64,000 nucleotides of DNA from Serratia marcescens (GTDB lineage Bacteria > Pseudomonadota > Gammaproteobacteria > Enterobacterales > Enterobacteriaceae): positions 62,001-126,000 of the forward strand of contig NZ_MJAO01000006.1 of NCBI RefSeq assembly GCF_001902635.1, read 5' to 3'. How positions within the stretch are numbered: position 1 is the first letter of the stretch; every line of letters starts with the position of its first letter. The notes beneath the pieces are model-generated. The model was given only the letters and a program-made list of their open reading frames with translations. It was not told the DNA's origin and did not search any database. Made by a program: the position numbers and the translations under genes. Shown here piece by piece: positions 1 to 9,136 of the stretch.

Positions 1-24
1 TTTTCCCTGGTATGGCGTGTCTCT

Positions 25-291
25 TTAGCGGTACAGCTCTGCGCTGACGTGTATCGTGCTGTTGTCGCTCGGTTCATGCAGGGCGATGATGCGATAAGAC
101 GTCGCGCCGCGCTGGTCGGCGATTTTGCTGACCTGGCTGCTGGCATCATCCGGCGAAACCACGTTTTGGTTCAGCGTGACGAAACCGACGCTCTGGCGTT
201 GATCGGCCTGGTGTGAGGTGATCTCCGTCGCGGCCATCACGTTGGCGGAGAACAAGACGGCCAGCGCCGTCGCGAGAATCATGCGTTTCAT
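25..291 (-). CDS. DUF1471 (YhcN/BhsA-type) periplasmic stress protein, YjfN/YjfY-like
   Basis: 88 residues with a clear Sec signal peptide (charged MKR, hydrophobic core, cleavage probably after VMA at residue 20). The mature part has the DUF1471 layout: a variable start, a segment resembling GATSYRIIAL and a beta-rich end, VSAELYR. The family comprises small secreted proteins linked to stress, biofilm and envelope responses (BhsA, McbA, YhcN), with no enzymatic role known. E. coli also has DUF1471 genes (yjfN, bsmA, yjfY) next to rpsF, so the position fits. It is transcribed away from rpsF. The exact orthologue cannot be settled by eye, so I give no symbol. Confidence 0.8.
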   Translation of the reverse strand: MKRMILATALAVLFSANVMAATEITSHQADQRQSVGFVTLNQNVVSPDDASSQVSKIADQRGATSYRIIALHEPSDNSTIHVSAELYR

Positions 292-617
292 AGTGCCTCT
301 CTTAACCCTTTGCCGTTACGGCCTGACAGCGAGTGTCGCTGTGGCAAAAAGTCATTTATCTGCATTGAATAACCTGGAATCTTTTTCGTCGCGCTGTCTG
401 CGGCGGATATGGTTAATTTTAGTCCGTCGCGGGGGATTAAAAAGCGGGGCATTTTGATGGCCTTTTTCAAAAAAAGTGAAATAGATTTGTGACTCAGCGC
501 TGATTTCATTGAAAGATTTTTGAAACCGATGGATCGGCGTACATGGGTTTACCCGCAGGCAAATCGTGCTATTTCCCCTACCGCCTCGCATTAACGCGAA
601 TAAAACCCACGCAGTCC
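292..617. other. Intergenic region between the DUF1471 gene and the rpsF promoter
   Basis: No convincing coding sequence on either strand; the ORFs present have no signal peptide, conserved motif or good ribosome site. The part next to 291 must contain the leftward promoter of the DUF1471 gene, but I cannot pick one convincing -10/-35 pair. Nothing else is seen. Confidence 0.5.
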
Positions 618-646
618 TTGAGTTTCCCGCCCTGCGTCAGTATGAT
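618..646 (+). promoter_or_regulatory. Sigma-70 promoter of the rpsF operon
   Basis: TTGAGT at 618-623 and TATGAT at 641-646 are separated by exactly 17 bp, close to consensus. This predicts a transcript start near 653 and a leader of about 90 nt before rpsF at 745. Confidence 0.65.
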
Positions 647-667
647 TACGCGTCATTTTTCAGCCGC

Positions 668-1143
<476 letters not shown>

Positions 1144-1151
1144 TTGCCGCC

Positions 1152-1701
<550 letters not shown>

Positions 1702-1740
1702 TCGGCCACTGTCCATTAACGACTTTGAGAGGATAAGGTA

Positions 1741-2193
1741 ATGCAAGTTATTCTGCTTGATAAAGTAGCAAACCTGGGCAGCCTGGGTGATCAAGTTAAC
1801 GTTAAAGCGGGCTACGCTCGTAACTTCCTGGTACCACAGGGCAAAGCTGTTCCTGCTACCAAGAAAAACGTTGAGTTCTTCGAAGCACGCCGTGCTGAAC
1901 TGGAAGCCAAACTGGCTGACGTTCTGGCTGCTGCTGAAGCTCGCGCAACCAAGATCAACGAACTGGGTTCAGTGACCATCGCTTCCAAATCTGGCGACGA
2001 AGGTAAACTGTTCGGCTCTATCGGCACCCGCGACATCGCTGACGCAATCACTGCGGCAGGCGTTGAAGTTGCCAAGAGCGAAGTTCGTCTGCCGAACGGC
2101 GTTCTGCGTACCACTGGTGAGCACGAAGTGCACTTCCAGGTACACAGCGACGTGTTCGCACAGCTGAATGTAGTTGTGGTTGCAGAAGCGTAA
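1741..2193 (+). CDS. rplI: 50S ribosomal protein L9
   Basis: 150 residues starting [22 protein letters not shown], the canonical L9 N-terminal domain, followed by the long central helix rich in Ala, Glu and Lys (about 40-75) and a compact C-terminal domain. L9 binds 23S rRNA and helps keep the reading frame. It has its own GAGAGGATAAGG ribosome site 39 nt after rpsR. A strong intrinsic terminator follows, ending the operon. Confidence 0.98.
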   Translation: MQVILLDKVANLGSLGDQVNVKAGYARNFLVPQGKAVPATKKNVEFFEARRAELEAKLADVLAAAEARATKINELGSVTIASKSGDEGKLFGSIGTRDIADAITAAGVEVAKSEVRLPNGVLRTTGEHEVHFQVHSDVFAQLNVVVVAEA

Positions 2194-2216
2194 TTCACGC
2201 TGCTGTTAACCCGGTT

Positions 2217-2249
2217 AAAACGCCAGCCTCGTGCTGGCGTTTTGCTTTT
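2217..2249 (+). terminator. Intrinsic terminator after rplI
   Basis: Perfect 7-bp stem CGCCAGC / GCTGGCG (2221-2227 with 2233-2239), 5-nt loop, preceded by AAAA and followed by TTTTGCTTTT. Confidence 0.9.
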
Positions 2250-2304
2250 CTGCGCCCGGCAAAACGCGCTACGCTTGAACACGGGATGAAAAGGAGAGCG
2301 TGCG

Positions 2305-2667
2305 ATGGCAGCAAAGATTACGCTACAGCGGGTTTACGACTTCAGCGCGCCGGCGCCGGAGCACTGTTATCTGATCGACAGGCTATGGCCGCGCGGCGTC
2401 AGCAAGGAGAGGTTGACGGGCGTGCAGTGGCTGAAACAGGTGGCGCCGGATGACGAGCTGCGCAAGTGGTTTCATCAGCATACCGACCAGTGGGAAGCCT
2501 TCGAGGAGCGGTATCGCCAACAGCTGGCGGCCAACGACGCCTGGCAGCCACTGGTGGCGCTGTTGCGGCAGGGGCAAGCGCTGACCCTGCTGTATGGCAG
2601 CAAGGATACCGAGCATAACCAGGGCGTGGTGCTGCGCGACTTTCTGCTGGCGCAGCTTGGGGGTTAA
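2305..2667 (+). CDS. DUF488 family protein (YeaO-like)
   Basis: 120 residues with the family signatures: YLIDRLWPRGVSKE near residues 21-34 and LLYGSKDTEHNQ near residues 94-105. DUF488 proteins are small and soluble with conserved Arg, Trp and Asp residues; their biochemical role is not established. E. coli YeaO is in the same family but sits elsewhere on its chromosome, so this gene is an insertion between rplI and ytfB relative to E. coli. The start has a GGAGAG ribosome site. Its stop region overlaps the end of the convergent ytfB by 4 nt. Confidence 0.8.
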   Translation: MAAKITLQRVYDFSAPAPEHCYLIDRLWPRGVSKERLTGVQWLKQVAPDDELRKWFHQHTDQWEAFEERYRQQLAANDAWQPLVALLRQGQALTLLYGSKDTEHNQGVVLRDFLLAQLGG

Positions 2668-3320
2668 CGCTCCCGGCGGTAGCTGCCGTCGGCCTGGCGG
2701 CGGAACAGCACCTGATTGTTGTCCACCGTGGTGACCGACAGCGCGTTAATCACGCCGTTGGCGTCACGCTCGATACGCACTTCCTGGCCGGCTTTCATGT
2801 TGCTCAGCGGCTTGTCGCCGCCTTCTACCTGCGCCATGGCGAACACTTCACTCACCGGCAGGTTGTTGTCGCGAAACAGCTGGGCCAGCGTCTGGCCGGG
2901 CTGGATCTGATAACGTTGCCAGTTGCCCGCCGGCGTCGGTTCGCCGCCGCCGTTTTGCAGCTCGGCCTGCAGCGGCACGCTGGTCTCCTGCTGGGAGACT
3001 GGGAATGGCTGTCTTTCAGGCGAATAGGGCCACAGCAGGGCCAATAGCAAGATGATGCCGAAGATCAGCACCCAGCGGCGGTGGAAGTAGGGCAGCGGCT
3101 CCATCCAATGGAAACCGTCCGGCAGATGCCAGACTTTGACCAGCAGCGCTTTGACCTGCTGCATTTTGTCGTTTGCCGGCGGCTGTTCCGATGGCGGCTC
3201 CGTGCCTGCCGGCGTTGGCGCTGCGCCCGGTTTCAGGCGTTGGCTGACGTTCAGCCAGGTGCGCAGCAGCGGCTGGTAGATGCGGGTGGTTTTCCTTCTC
3301 CTGGGCGCGATTCTGCCCAT
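2664..3320 (-). CDS. ytfB: OapA-family, LysM-like envelope protein YtfB
   Basis: 218 residues: a basic cytoplasmic start, a Pro-rich linker (about 31-50), one transmembrane helix (about 83-99), then a periplasmic part with an OapA/LysM-like fold (about 134-183, containing YQIQPGQTLAQLF). The OapA family takes its name from a Haemophilus opacity-associated protein, and E. coli YtfB has been linked to cell division and glycan binding. The start ATG is preceded by GAGAGG on the minus strand. Its place beside rplI and fklB is conserved with E. coli. It is convergent with the DUF488 gene. Confidence 0.85.
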   Translation of the reverse strand: MGRIAPRRRKTTRIYQPLLRTWLNVSQRLKPGAAPTPAGTEPPSEQPPANDKMQQVKALLVKVWHLPDGFHWMEPLPYFHRRWVLIFGIILLLALLWPYSPERQPFPVSQQETSVPLQAELQNGGGEPTPAGNWQRYQIQPGQTLAQLFRDNNLPVSEVFAMAQVEGGDKPLSNMKAGQEVRIERDANGVINALSVTTVDNNQVLFRRQADGSYRRER

Positions 3321-3587
3321 GGTGACCTCTCTTCGACGGCGTAGTAATTAGCGCGGCGCGGCAAGCGCGCCGCCTGCCCGATATCCTGCTTTCAGTATAG
3401 TCCGCTAACTGATTGAAGTGAAAGGCGGCTGAGCGGCAGGGCCGGGGTTTGCGGCTGCGGGCGTTAACAGAAGGTTATTGTTTCTTTTTCTACGACAAAA
3501 GTCATCATTCTCCACACAAGATTTTACCCGGCATTGACGCGCTGTTATGCTGCGCTTTCGACTTTTTACAGACTTAAGGAAAACCCC

Positions 3588-4208
3588 ATGACAACCCCTT
3601 CTTTTGACAGCGTTGAAGCGCAAGCAAGTTACGGGATTGGTTTACAGGTCGGCCAGCAGCTGCAAGAGTCCGGGCTGGAAGGTTTGCAACCGGAAGCTTT
3701 GCTGGCGGGTTTGCGTGACGCGCTGGAAGGGAATGCCCCGGCGGTTCCGGTAGACGTGGTGCATCGTGCGCTGCGTGAAATCCACGAGCGTGCGGACGCG
3801 GTGCGCCGCGAGCGCCAGCAGGCGATGGCCGTTGAAGGCCAGAAATTCCTGGATGAAAACGCCAAGCGCGACGACGTGACGCTGACCGAGTCCGGCCTGC
3901 AGTTCTCCGTGCTGGAGCAGGGCAACGGCCCAATCCCGTCCCGCCAGGATCGCGTGCGCGTGCACTACACCGGTCGTCTGATCAACGGCGACGTATTCGA
4001 CAGCTCGGTTGAGCGCGGCCAGCCGGCGGAATTCCCTGTCAGCGGCGTGATCCCAGGTTGGATCGAAGCGTTGACCCTGATGCCGGTTGGCTCCAAATGG
4101 CAGCTGTATATTCCGCACAACCTGGCCTACGGCGAACGTGGTGCGGGCGCGTCCATTCCGCCGTTCAGCACGCTGGTGTTCGACGTCGAGCTGCTGGAAA
4201 TCCTGTAA
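3588..4208 (+). CDS. fklB: FKBP-type peptidyl-prolyl isomerase FklB (FKBP22)
   Basis: 206 residues from ATG 3588, which has an AAGGA ribosome site; an upstream in-frame ATG at 3534 has none and would add residues absent in E. coli. Two domains: an FKBP_N dimerisation region (about 1-100, starting [18 protein letters not shown]) and a C-terminal FKBP catalytic domain with [16 protein letters not shown] and the [12 protein letters not shown] loop. It catalyses cis-trans isomerisation at prolyl bonds; having no signal peptide, it is probably cytoplasmic. In E. coli cycA lies between fklB and ytfE; here it is absent. Confidence 0.95.
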   Translation: MTTPSFDSVEAQASYGIGLQVGQQLQESGLEGLQPEALLAGLRDALEGNAPAVPVDVVHRALREIHERADAVRRERQQAMAVEGQKFLDENAKRDDVTLTESGLQFSVLEQGNGPIPSRQDRVRVHYTGRLINGDVFDSSVERGQPAEFPVSGVIPGWIEALTLMPVGSKWQLYIPHNLAYGERGAGASIPPFSTLVFDVELLEIL

Positions 4209-4227
4209 TCCTACCGAAGATTACTCT

Positions 4228-4254
4228 GGGCGCCTTACCGGCGCCCTTGTTTTA
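4228..4254. terminator. Terminator after fklB (convergent with ytfE)
   Basis: Perfect 7-bp stem GGGCGCC / GGCGCCC (4228-4234 with 4240-4246), loop TTACC, then TTGTTTTA. It lies between the convergent fklB and ytfE genes and overlaps the ytfE stop codon. Confidence 0.75.
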
Positions 4255-4917
4255 TGCGCCGCGCAGCGCGCGCGGGAACAGCAGATTGTTTTCCAGGCTG
4301 ATGTGCTCCATCAGATCGCCGATGAACTCGTCGATGCCGTTATACAGCGCCCGCCAAGTGGTGCAGGCGCCCTCCGGCGGCGTCACGTTATTGGTGAGGA
4401 ATTTCAACACCTCCAGTTGTTCACCCGCCTCGTCATGCTCATGCTCCATCACCGAGATCGGTCCGGCGGCCCGTGGCCCCATCCCCTGCTTGATCAGTGG
4501 GAACAGGATCTGCTCCTCTTTCATCATGTGATTCTCCAGATCCTGGCGGATCAGGTTCAGTTGCTTCGCCAATCCGCGCGGGCAGTTGGGCTTGTCGCGG
4601 TGCACGCGCTCGACTTTCTCCGCCATCAGCACCAGTTCGGCCAGCTGTTCGCGGTGCCGCTGATGAAAGCGCGGCAGAATGTAATCGATCAGCGCATCGA
4701 GCGGCGCGTTGCGCCAGTCCTGGCTCTGCTCCGGCGCCGCGGCAAGCGCAGCCAGCGCGTTTTCCAACTGGTCGATGTCCAGGCCTTTGCGTTCGGCGGC
4801 GTGCGCCAGCGATTGCCGCCCACCGCAACAGAAATCCAGCTGATGCAGGCGAAACAGGCGGGATGCGCGGGGAATAGCGATGGCGAGCGCGCCAAGGGAT
4901 TGATTGCGGTAATCCAT
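4252..4917 (-). CDS. ytfE: Iron-sulfur cluster repair di-iron protein YtfE (RIC)
   Basis: 221 residues. The N-terminal ScdA_N/DUF542 domain carries the Cys30-Cys31-Gly-Gly motif; the C-terminal hemerythrin-like four-helix bundle has His85, His130, Glu134, His161, His205 and Glu209, corresponding to the di-iron ligands of E. coli YtfE with a one-residue shift. The family repairs Fe-S clusters damaged by nitric oxide or oxidants. All ligands are present, so it should be functional. It stands alone, with an NsrR-type operator just upstream at 4948-4970, which fits the NO-responsive control known in E. coli. Confidence 0.96.
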   Translation of the reverse strand: MDYRNQSLGALAIAIPRASRLFRLHQLDFCCGGRQSLAHAAERKGLDIDQLENALAALAAAPEQSQDWRNAPLDALIDYILPRFHQRHREQLAELVLMAEKVERVHRDKPNCPRGLAKQLNLIRQDLENHMMKEEQILFPLIKQGMGPRAAGPISVMEHEHDEAGEQLEVLKFLTNNVTPPEGACTTWRALYNGIDEFIGDLMEHISLENNLLFPRALRGA

Positions 4918-4947
4918 GGTAGTGCCTCTTTAAGCGAAGGAATTAAT

Positions 4948-4970
4948 AACATGTATTTTAAATGCAATTT
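4948..4970 (-). promoter_or_regulatory. NsrR operator upstream of ytfE
   Basis: An 11-1-11 inverted repeat: AACATGTATTT, then T, then AAATGCAATTT. It matches the published NsrR consensus (AAGATGCATTT-n-AAATGCATCTT) at all but two of the well-conserved positions. The centre is 42 bp upstream of the ytfE start. NsrR is the NO-sensing Fe-S repressor that controls ytfE in E. coli. Confidence 0.75.
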
Positions 4971-5002
4971 AATGGGCGCGCCAGCGGGAAAACGGAGAAG
5001 AT

Positions 5003-5026
5003 GGCCGGGGGATGATTGCCCCGGCC
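5003..5026 (-). terminator. Terminator after cpdB
   Basis: Perfect 8-bp stem GGCCGGGG / CCCCGGCC (5003-5010 with 5019-5026). Read on the minus strand it lies just after the cpdB stop and is followed by a pyrimidine-rich tract with TTTT. Confidence 0.55.
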
Positions 5027-5033
5027 TGGAAGG

Positions 5034-6986
5034 TTACTTCGCGCTTAAATCGATGCGATACACGGCGAAGCCGATACGGTCATTGCCTTCGGCCGTCATC
5101 GGATATTGGGCGTGCTCCTTGATAAACACCGTCGCTTTGTCCGACGGCGAGGTCTCGAAGCGAATATCCAGCGGCTGCTTGCTGCTGAAGGTCGCCAAAC
5201 GCCAGTTGTTGTCTGCCTGCGGGTGCACCGCGCCGCGCCGTTGGGTTTCGGCGCTGATGTAGGCCGCCAGCACCGAACGGTTCTCATCCGGTGAAGCGAA
5301 GGCGATATGTTTGTCGCCGGTACCGGCAAATTTGCCGCCGTAGGCGCGATAGTTGTTGGTGGCGACCAGGAAGGTGGCGTTCGGATCGATCGGCTTGCCG
5401 TTGAAGGTCAGCTGCTTGATGCGCTCCGCCTTATCGTTGATCAGCTGGCATTCGCCGTCGTAGCGCGCCGGCTGGCTGACGTCGATCTGGTAGTTGACGC
5501 CGTCGATCACGTCGAAGTTATAGGTGCGGAAGCCGTCCCAGTTGATCAAGCCCTGCGGTTTGTCGCTGTTGACGTCGATCTGGTTGAACTGGCCGGCGGA
5601 GCACTCCAGCCACTCTTTCACCTCTTTGCCGCTGGCCTTCACCACCACCAGGGTATTGGGGTAGAGATAGAGATCGGCGGCGTTGCGGAAGGTGAGCTGG
5701 CCCTTTTCCACTTCGACGAAGCTGGCCGGATCGTTCTTGCGCCCGCCGACCTTGAACGGTGCCGCCGCCGACAGTACCGGCAGATCCGCCAGATCCGGAT
5801 CGCCCTGGATGTAATGTTCGACGTAGGCCTTCTGCGCATTGTTGACGATCTGCACCGTCGGATCGTCCTGCACCAGCGCCAGATAGCTGTACATGTTGCC
5901 GTCGGATTTACCGATTGGCTGGCTGACGAATTCGCGCGTGCCCTTGTGATCGTCCGCCAAGACCTTCACCAGCGCGGCATCTTCCGCCGCCAGCGATTTC
6001 TTGTTCTCTTTGTCGTAGATCGGCCGCGCTTCCGCTTTGGCGGCGGTGACTTTCCAGCTGCCGGCATCGTTGTTGAGCTGCAGGTCCACCACGCCGAGAT
6101 GGTCGCCCCATTGGCCTGGCATCACCGCCGGCACGCCATTCAGCAGGCCTTTGTCGATATCCGCGCCTTTAATGTTGGCGAAATCCTTGCTCGGGAACAC
6201 CGCATGGGCGTGGCCAAACATGATGGCGTCGATGCCCGGCACCTGGCTGAGGTAGTAGACCGAGTTTTCCGCCATCGCCTTGTATGGCTCGCTGGACAAC
6301 CCGGAATGTGGGATCGCCACCACCAGGTCGGCGCCCTGTTTACGCATCTCCGGCACGTAGCGCTTGGCGGTGGCGGTGATGTCGTCCACCGTCACTTTGC
6401 CTTGCAGATTGGCTTTGTCCCACACCAGGATCTGCGGTGGCACGAAGCCGATGTAACCGATGCGCAGCGTATGCGTCTTGCCGTCGCGGTCTTTCACCGG
6501 CGTATCGACGATGATGTACGGCGTGAACAGCGGCTTTTGCGTTTTAGCGTCGATGACGTTGGCGTTGATATAGGGGAATTTGGCGCCGGCGATGGCGTTT
6601 TTCAGATAGTCCAGCCCGTAGTTGAACTCATGGTTGCCGATGTTGCCGACCACATAGTCCAGCGTGTTCATTGCCTTGTAGACCGGGTGCACGTCGCCCG
6701 GTTTCAGCCCCTTGGCGGCCATATAGTCGCCGAGCGGGCTGCCCTGAATGATGTCGCCGTTGTCTACCAACACCGCGTTGGTAGCCTGTTGGCGCGCCTG
6801 CTGGATCAGGCTGGCGGTGCGCACCAGGCCGAATTTATCGGTCGGCGTGTCCTTGTAGTAATCGAAGTCCATCATGTTGCTGTGCAGGTCGGTGGTTTCC
6901 AGCACGCGCAGGTCGACGGTGGCCGCCTGCGCCGAGGCGCACACCAGCAGCGCAAGCGCGGACAGCGTCAGTGGATGCTTCATCAT
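5034..6986 (-). CDS. cpdB: 2',3'-cyclic-nucleotide 2'-phosphodiesterase / 3'-nucleotidase (periplasmic)
   Basis: 650 residues from ATG 6986, chosen because GGAGAG lies 8 nt upstream and a signal peptide starts there ([14 protein letters not shown]..., cleavage near residue 21); the longer frame to 7124 has no signal. The metallophosphatase domain includes ETTDLHSN (30-37) and GNHEFNYG; the C-terminal half is a 5'-nucleotidase C-terminal domain. CpdB hydrolyses 2',3'-cyclic nucleotides and 3'-nucleotides in the periplasm, allowing use of external nucleotides. Divergent from cysQ, as in E. coli. Confidence 0.96.
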   Translation of the reverse strand: MMKHPLTLSALALLVCASAQAATVDLRVLETTDLHSNMMDFDYYKDTPTDKFGLVRTASLIQQARQQATNAVLVDNGDIIQGSPLGDYMAAKGLKPGDVHPVYKAMNTLDYVVGNIGNHEFNYGLDYLKNAIAGAKFPYINANVIDAKTQKPLFTPYIIVDTPVKDRDGKTHTLRIGYIGFVPPQILVWDKANLQGKVTVDDITATAKRYVPEMRKQGADLVVAIPHSGLSSEPYKAMAENSVYYLSQVPGIDAIMFGHAHAVFPSKDFANIKGADIDKGLLNGVPAVMPGQWGDHLGVVDLQLNNDAGSWKVTAAKAEARPIYDKENKKSLAAEDAALVKVLADDHKGTREFVSQPIGKSDGNMYSYLALVQDDPTVQIVNNAQKAYVEHYIQGDPDLADLPVLSAAAPFKVGGRKNDPASFVEVEKGQLTFRNAADLYLYPNTLVVVKASGKEVKEWLECSAGQFNQIDVNSDKPQGLINWDGFRTYNFDVIDGVNYQIDVSQPARYDGECQLINDKAERIKQLTFNGKPIDPNATFLVATNNYRAYGGKFAGTGDKHIAFASPDENRSVLAAYISAETQRRGAVHPQADNNWRLATFSSKQPLDIRFETSPSDKATVFIKEHAQYPMTAEGNDRIGFAVYRIDLSAK

Positions 6987-7241
6987 TTTGGGCTCTCTCC
7001 ATTCCATTATTCGAGTGTTATCGCAGAGGGAAATGTAATTAACATTGCTTGCCACAGCAAACTGTGAAGTGTGGCAGAAAACGGCGACAGGTAACGCGGG
7101 GAAGTTCACAGTTGCGCCCAACAAGATCTGAGGAATTCCCGGGGGTTAGCCGGTTGAGATGGATATTCGGCGTAAAAAAAACTAGTCTGCTAGCAGAGAC
7201 AGAGGGAAATTTCCCACGGAGATGCAGAGTTGAGGTGCATG

Positions 7242-7982
7242 ATGTTAGAGCGAATTTGCCAACTGTCCCGCGAGGCGGGGGCGGCGATCATGGCGGTGTA
7301 CGACGGTGAACAACCGCTTGATGTCGCACAGAAAAAAGATGATTCACCGGTAACGGCGGCCGATCTGGCGGCGCATCACATCATCAAGCGCGGCCTGGCG
7401 GCGTTGACGCCGGAGGTGCCGTTGCTGTCGGAAGAAGATCCGCCGGCGTGGGAAGCTCGCCGCAGCTGGACGCGTTACTGGCTGGTGGATCCGCTGGACG
7501 GCACCAAAGAGTTTTTGCACCGCAATGGCGAGTTCACGGTCAATATCGCCCTGATTGAAGACGGGCAGGCGGTGATGGGCGTGGTGTACGCCCCGGCGAT
7601 CGACGTGCTGTATCTGGCGGAGCGCGGCAAGGCCTGGAAAGAAGAGAAGGGCATGCGGCAGGCGATCGGCGTCAGCAATGCGCATCCGCCGCTGGTGGTG
7701 GTGAGCCGCTCGCATATCGACGACGAGTTGAAAGACTATTTGCAGCAGCTGGGCGAGCACCAAACCGTTTCCGTCGGTTCTTCGCTGAAGTTCTGTCTGG
7801 TGGCGGAAGGCAAGGCGCAGCTCTATCCGCGCTTCGGGCCGACCAACATTTGGGATACCGCCGCAGGGCATGCGGTGGCGGTGGCCGCCGGGGCGCAAAT
7901 TCACGATTGGCAGGGTAAACCATTGCTCTACACCCCGCGTGAATCCTTCCTCAACCCCGGCTTCCGGGTCTCGCTGTTCTGA
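7242..7982 (+). CDS. cysQ: 3'(2'),5'-bisphosphate nucleotidase CysQ
   Basis: 246 residues from ATG 7242 (GAGG ribosome site 6-7 nt upstream), the E. coli length; the in-frame TTG at 7230 is less likely. An inositol monophosphatase-family enzyme that removes the 3'-phosphate of PAP from sulfate assimilation. Metal-binding motifs are intact: SEEDPP (Glu64-Glu65), DPLDGTKEF (83-91) and WDTAAGHAV (Asp205). It converges on ytfJ with a single base between the stop codons, leaving no room for a terminator outside the coding regions. Confidence 0.97.
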   Translation: MLERICQLSREAGAAIMAVYDGEQPLDVAQKKDDSPVTAADLAAHHIIKRGLAALTPEVPLLSEEDPPAWEARRSWTRYWLVDPLDGTKEFLHRNGEFTVNIALIEDGQAVMGVVYAPAIDVLYLAERGKAWKEEKGMRQAIGVSNAHPPLVVVSRSHIDDELKDYLQQLGEHQTVSVGSSLKFCLVAEGKAQLYPRFGPTNIWDTAAGHAVAVAAGAQIHDWQGKPLLYTPRESFLNPGFRVSLF

Positions 7983-7983
7983 G

Positions 7984-8541
7984 TTAGTTCGCCAACAGCT
8001 GGTGCAGCTTGGACATTACCTGCTGCACCTCTTCCGGCGTCAGCGCGCCGTCTTTGGCGAATTGAATGCGCCCTTGTTTATCCAGCACCACGATGGCGGA
8101 GCCTTTCGGCTGCAGATCCCAGGCTTTGCGCACGTTGCCGTCGCTGTCGACGATAAATTGCGACCACGGGAACGCCTTCTTGCTGTCTTCAATGCTGCTG
8201 CGCACGAACATTGCGGTGCCCATCAGGGCGTCGTCGGTGTTGACGATTGTCGTCGTTTGGTAACGATCGTGTGGTAGCTTCGCCTTCTTAATCGCTTCAA
8301 TCAGTGGGTCGTTCATGTCTTTGGCGGAGCTGCGGCCGGCAATATGTTGTATCACTCGCACTTTTCCACTGAGCTGCGCGCTGTTCCAGTTTTGGTAGCT
8401 AAAATTACCGTCAGCGTAATTGAGCTCTCCCTTGTCGCTGACGCCGACCGGCGCTACGCGCTGCTGGAGCTGGAAGTTGTGCGCGGAAGCGAAAAGTGGG
8501 GCGAGCAGCAGGGATACCATCAGCATGCGGCTTGTTTTCAT
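7984..8541 (-). CDS. ytfJ: YtfJ family periplasmic protein
   Basis: 185 residues with a signal peptide (MKTSRMLMVSLLLAPLFASA) and the YtfJ domain, distantly thioredoxin-like: a GKVRVIQHIAGRSSAKDMNDPL segment and a WDLQPKGSAIVVLDKQGRI beta-hairpin region. The CxxC of true thioredoxins is absent. The function of the family is unknown; a periplasmic location is inferred from the signal. Gene order cpdB-cysQ-ytfJ-ytfK is conserved with E. coli. Confidence 0.88.
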   Translation of the reverse strand: MKTSRMLMVSLLLAPLFASAHNFQLQQRVAPVGVSDKGELNYADGNFSYQNWNSAQLSGKVRVIQHIAGRSSAKDMNDPLIEAIKKAKLPHDRYQTTTIVNTDDALMGTAMFVRSSIEDSKKAFPWSQFIVDSDGNVRKAWDLQPKGSAIVVLDKQGRIQFAKDGALTPEEVQQVMSKLHQLLAN

Positions 8542-8860
8542 GCTTTCTCCTTGTAATGGGGGGAATTTGTGCGACAGCCTAAAGCATAGGATCTGATAAG
8601 AGGTCTGTCCTGTTAACCGGATCGCAGATTTCCCCTTGGTTCGCTAATCATCAGATTTTGAAGGGATATCCTGAAAACGTTATAAATTATCATATACAAT
8701 TCTGTCAAAAAGTGTAAATCCAGCGTAGATCACCGGGCGGAAGTGAACGTTCTGGTCTTTACTGGGTCTACTACATGCAATCAAGTTGCGTTCTGAATTT
8801 CGAGGCTGCCACCTTTGGCGGCTCGCTGAGCGCATGGATCAACGGGAGGAGCGTAAAAGA
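8542..8860. other. Divergent intergenic region between ytfJ and ytfK
   Basis: Holds the promoters of both genes. The middle (about 8640-8720) is AT-rich compared with its surroundings and contains the ytfK promoter candidate. No small ORF with a good ribosome site was seen apart from ytfK itself. Confidence 0.5.
8658..8686 (+). promoter_or_regulatory. Candidate sigma-70 promoter of ytfK
   Basis: TTGAAG at 8658-8663 and TATAAA at 8681-8686 with a 17-bp spacer, in the only AT-rich part of this region. It predicts a leader of about 170 nt. Confidence 0.4.
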
Positions 8861-9067
8861 ATGAGAATCTTCCAGCGTTATAACCCTTTGAAAGTGGCAA
8901 AGTACGTTAAGACCCTGTTTCGCGGAAGGCTGTATATCAAGGACGTGGGCGCATTTGAATTCGACGAGGGGAAAATCCTGCCGCCGAAGATTCGCGACAA
9001 GCGCCATTTCAGCGTGATGTCTGAAGTGAACCGCCAGGTGCTGCTGTTGCAGGCCGAGTTTGGCTGA
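8861..9067 (+). CDS. ytfK: YtfK, stringent-response modulator
   Basis: 68 residues from ATG 8861 (GGGAGGAG upstream), the same length as E. coli YtfK and nearly identical in its first half ([31 protein letters not shown]). E. coli YtfK stimulates (p)ppGpp build-up through SpoT under phosphate and fatty-acid starvation. The upstream in-frame start at 8786 would add 25 residues with no counterpart. Monocistronic, with a strong terminator after it. Confidence 0.93.
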   Translation: MRIFQRYNPLKVAKYVKTLFRGRLYIKDVGAFEFDEGKILPPKIRDKRHFSVMSEVNRQVLLLQAEFG

Positions 9068-9086
9068 ACACGGCGCTGACAGCGGT

Positions 9087-9125
9087 AAAAAAAATGCGGC
9101 CCCGATGGGGCCGCTGATGTTTTTG
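9087..9125. terminator. Bidirectional terminator between ytfK and paeA
   Basis: Perfect 8-bp stem GCGGCCCC / GGGGCCGC (9096-9103 with 9107-9114) and 3-nt loop, with an A run before it and a T-rich run after it, so it can act on both converging genes. Confidence 0.85.
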
Positions 9126-9136
9126 TCTCACTGCTG

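Noticed and set aside
5307-7067. 586-codon open frame opposite cpdB
   Set aside because: A shadow of CpdB; no start signal or motif.
8702-8718. Pho-box-like sequence CTGTCAAAAAGTGTAAA before ytfK
   Set aside because: The first half fits PhoB sites but the second repeat is mismatched and starts one base too early; not enough to call although ytfK is PhoB-linked in E. coli.
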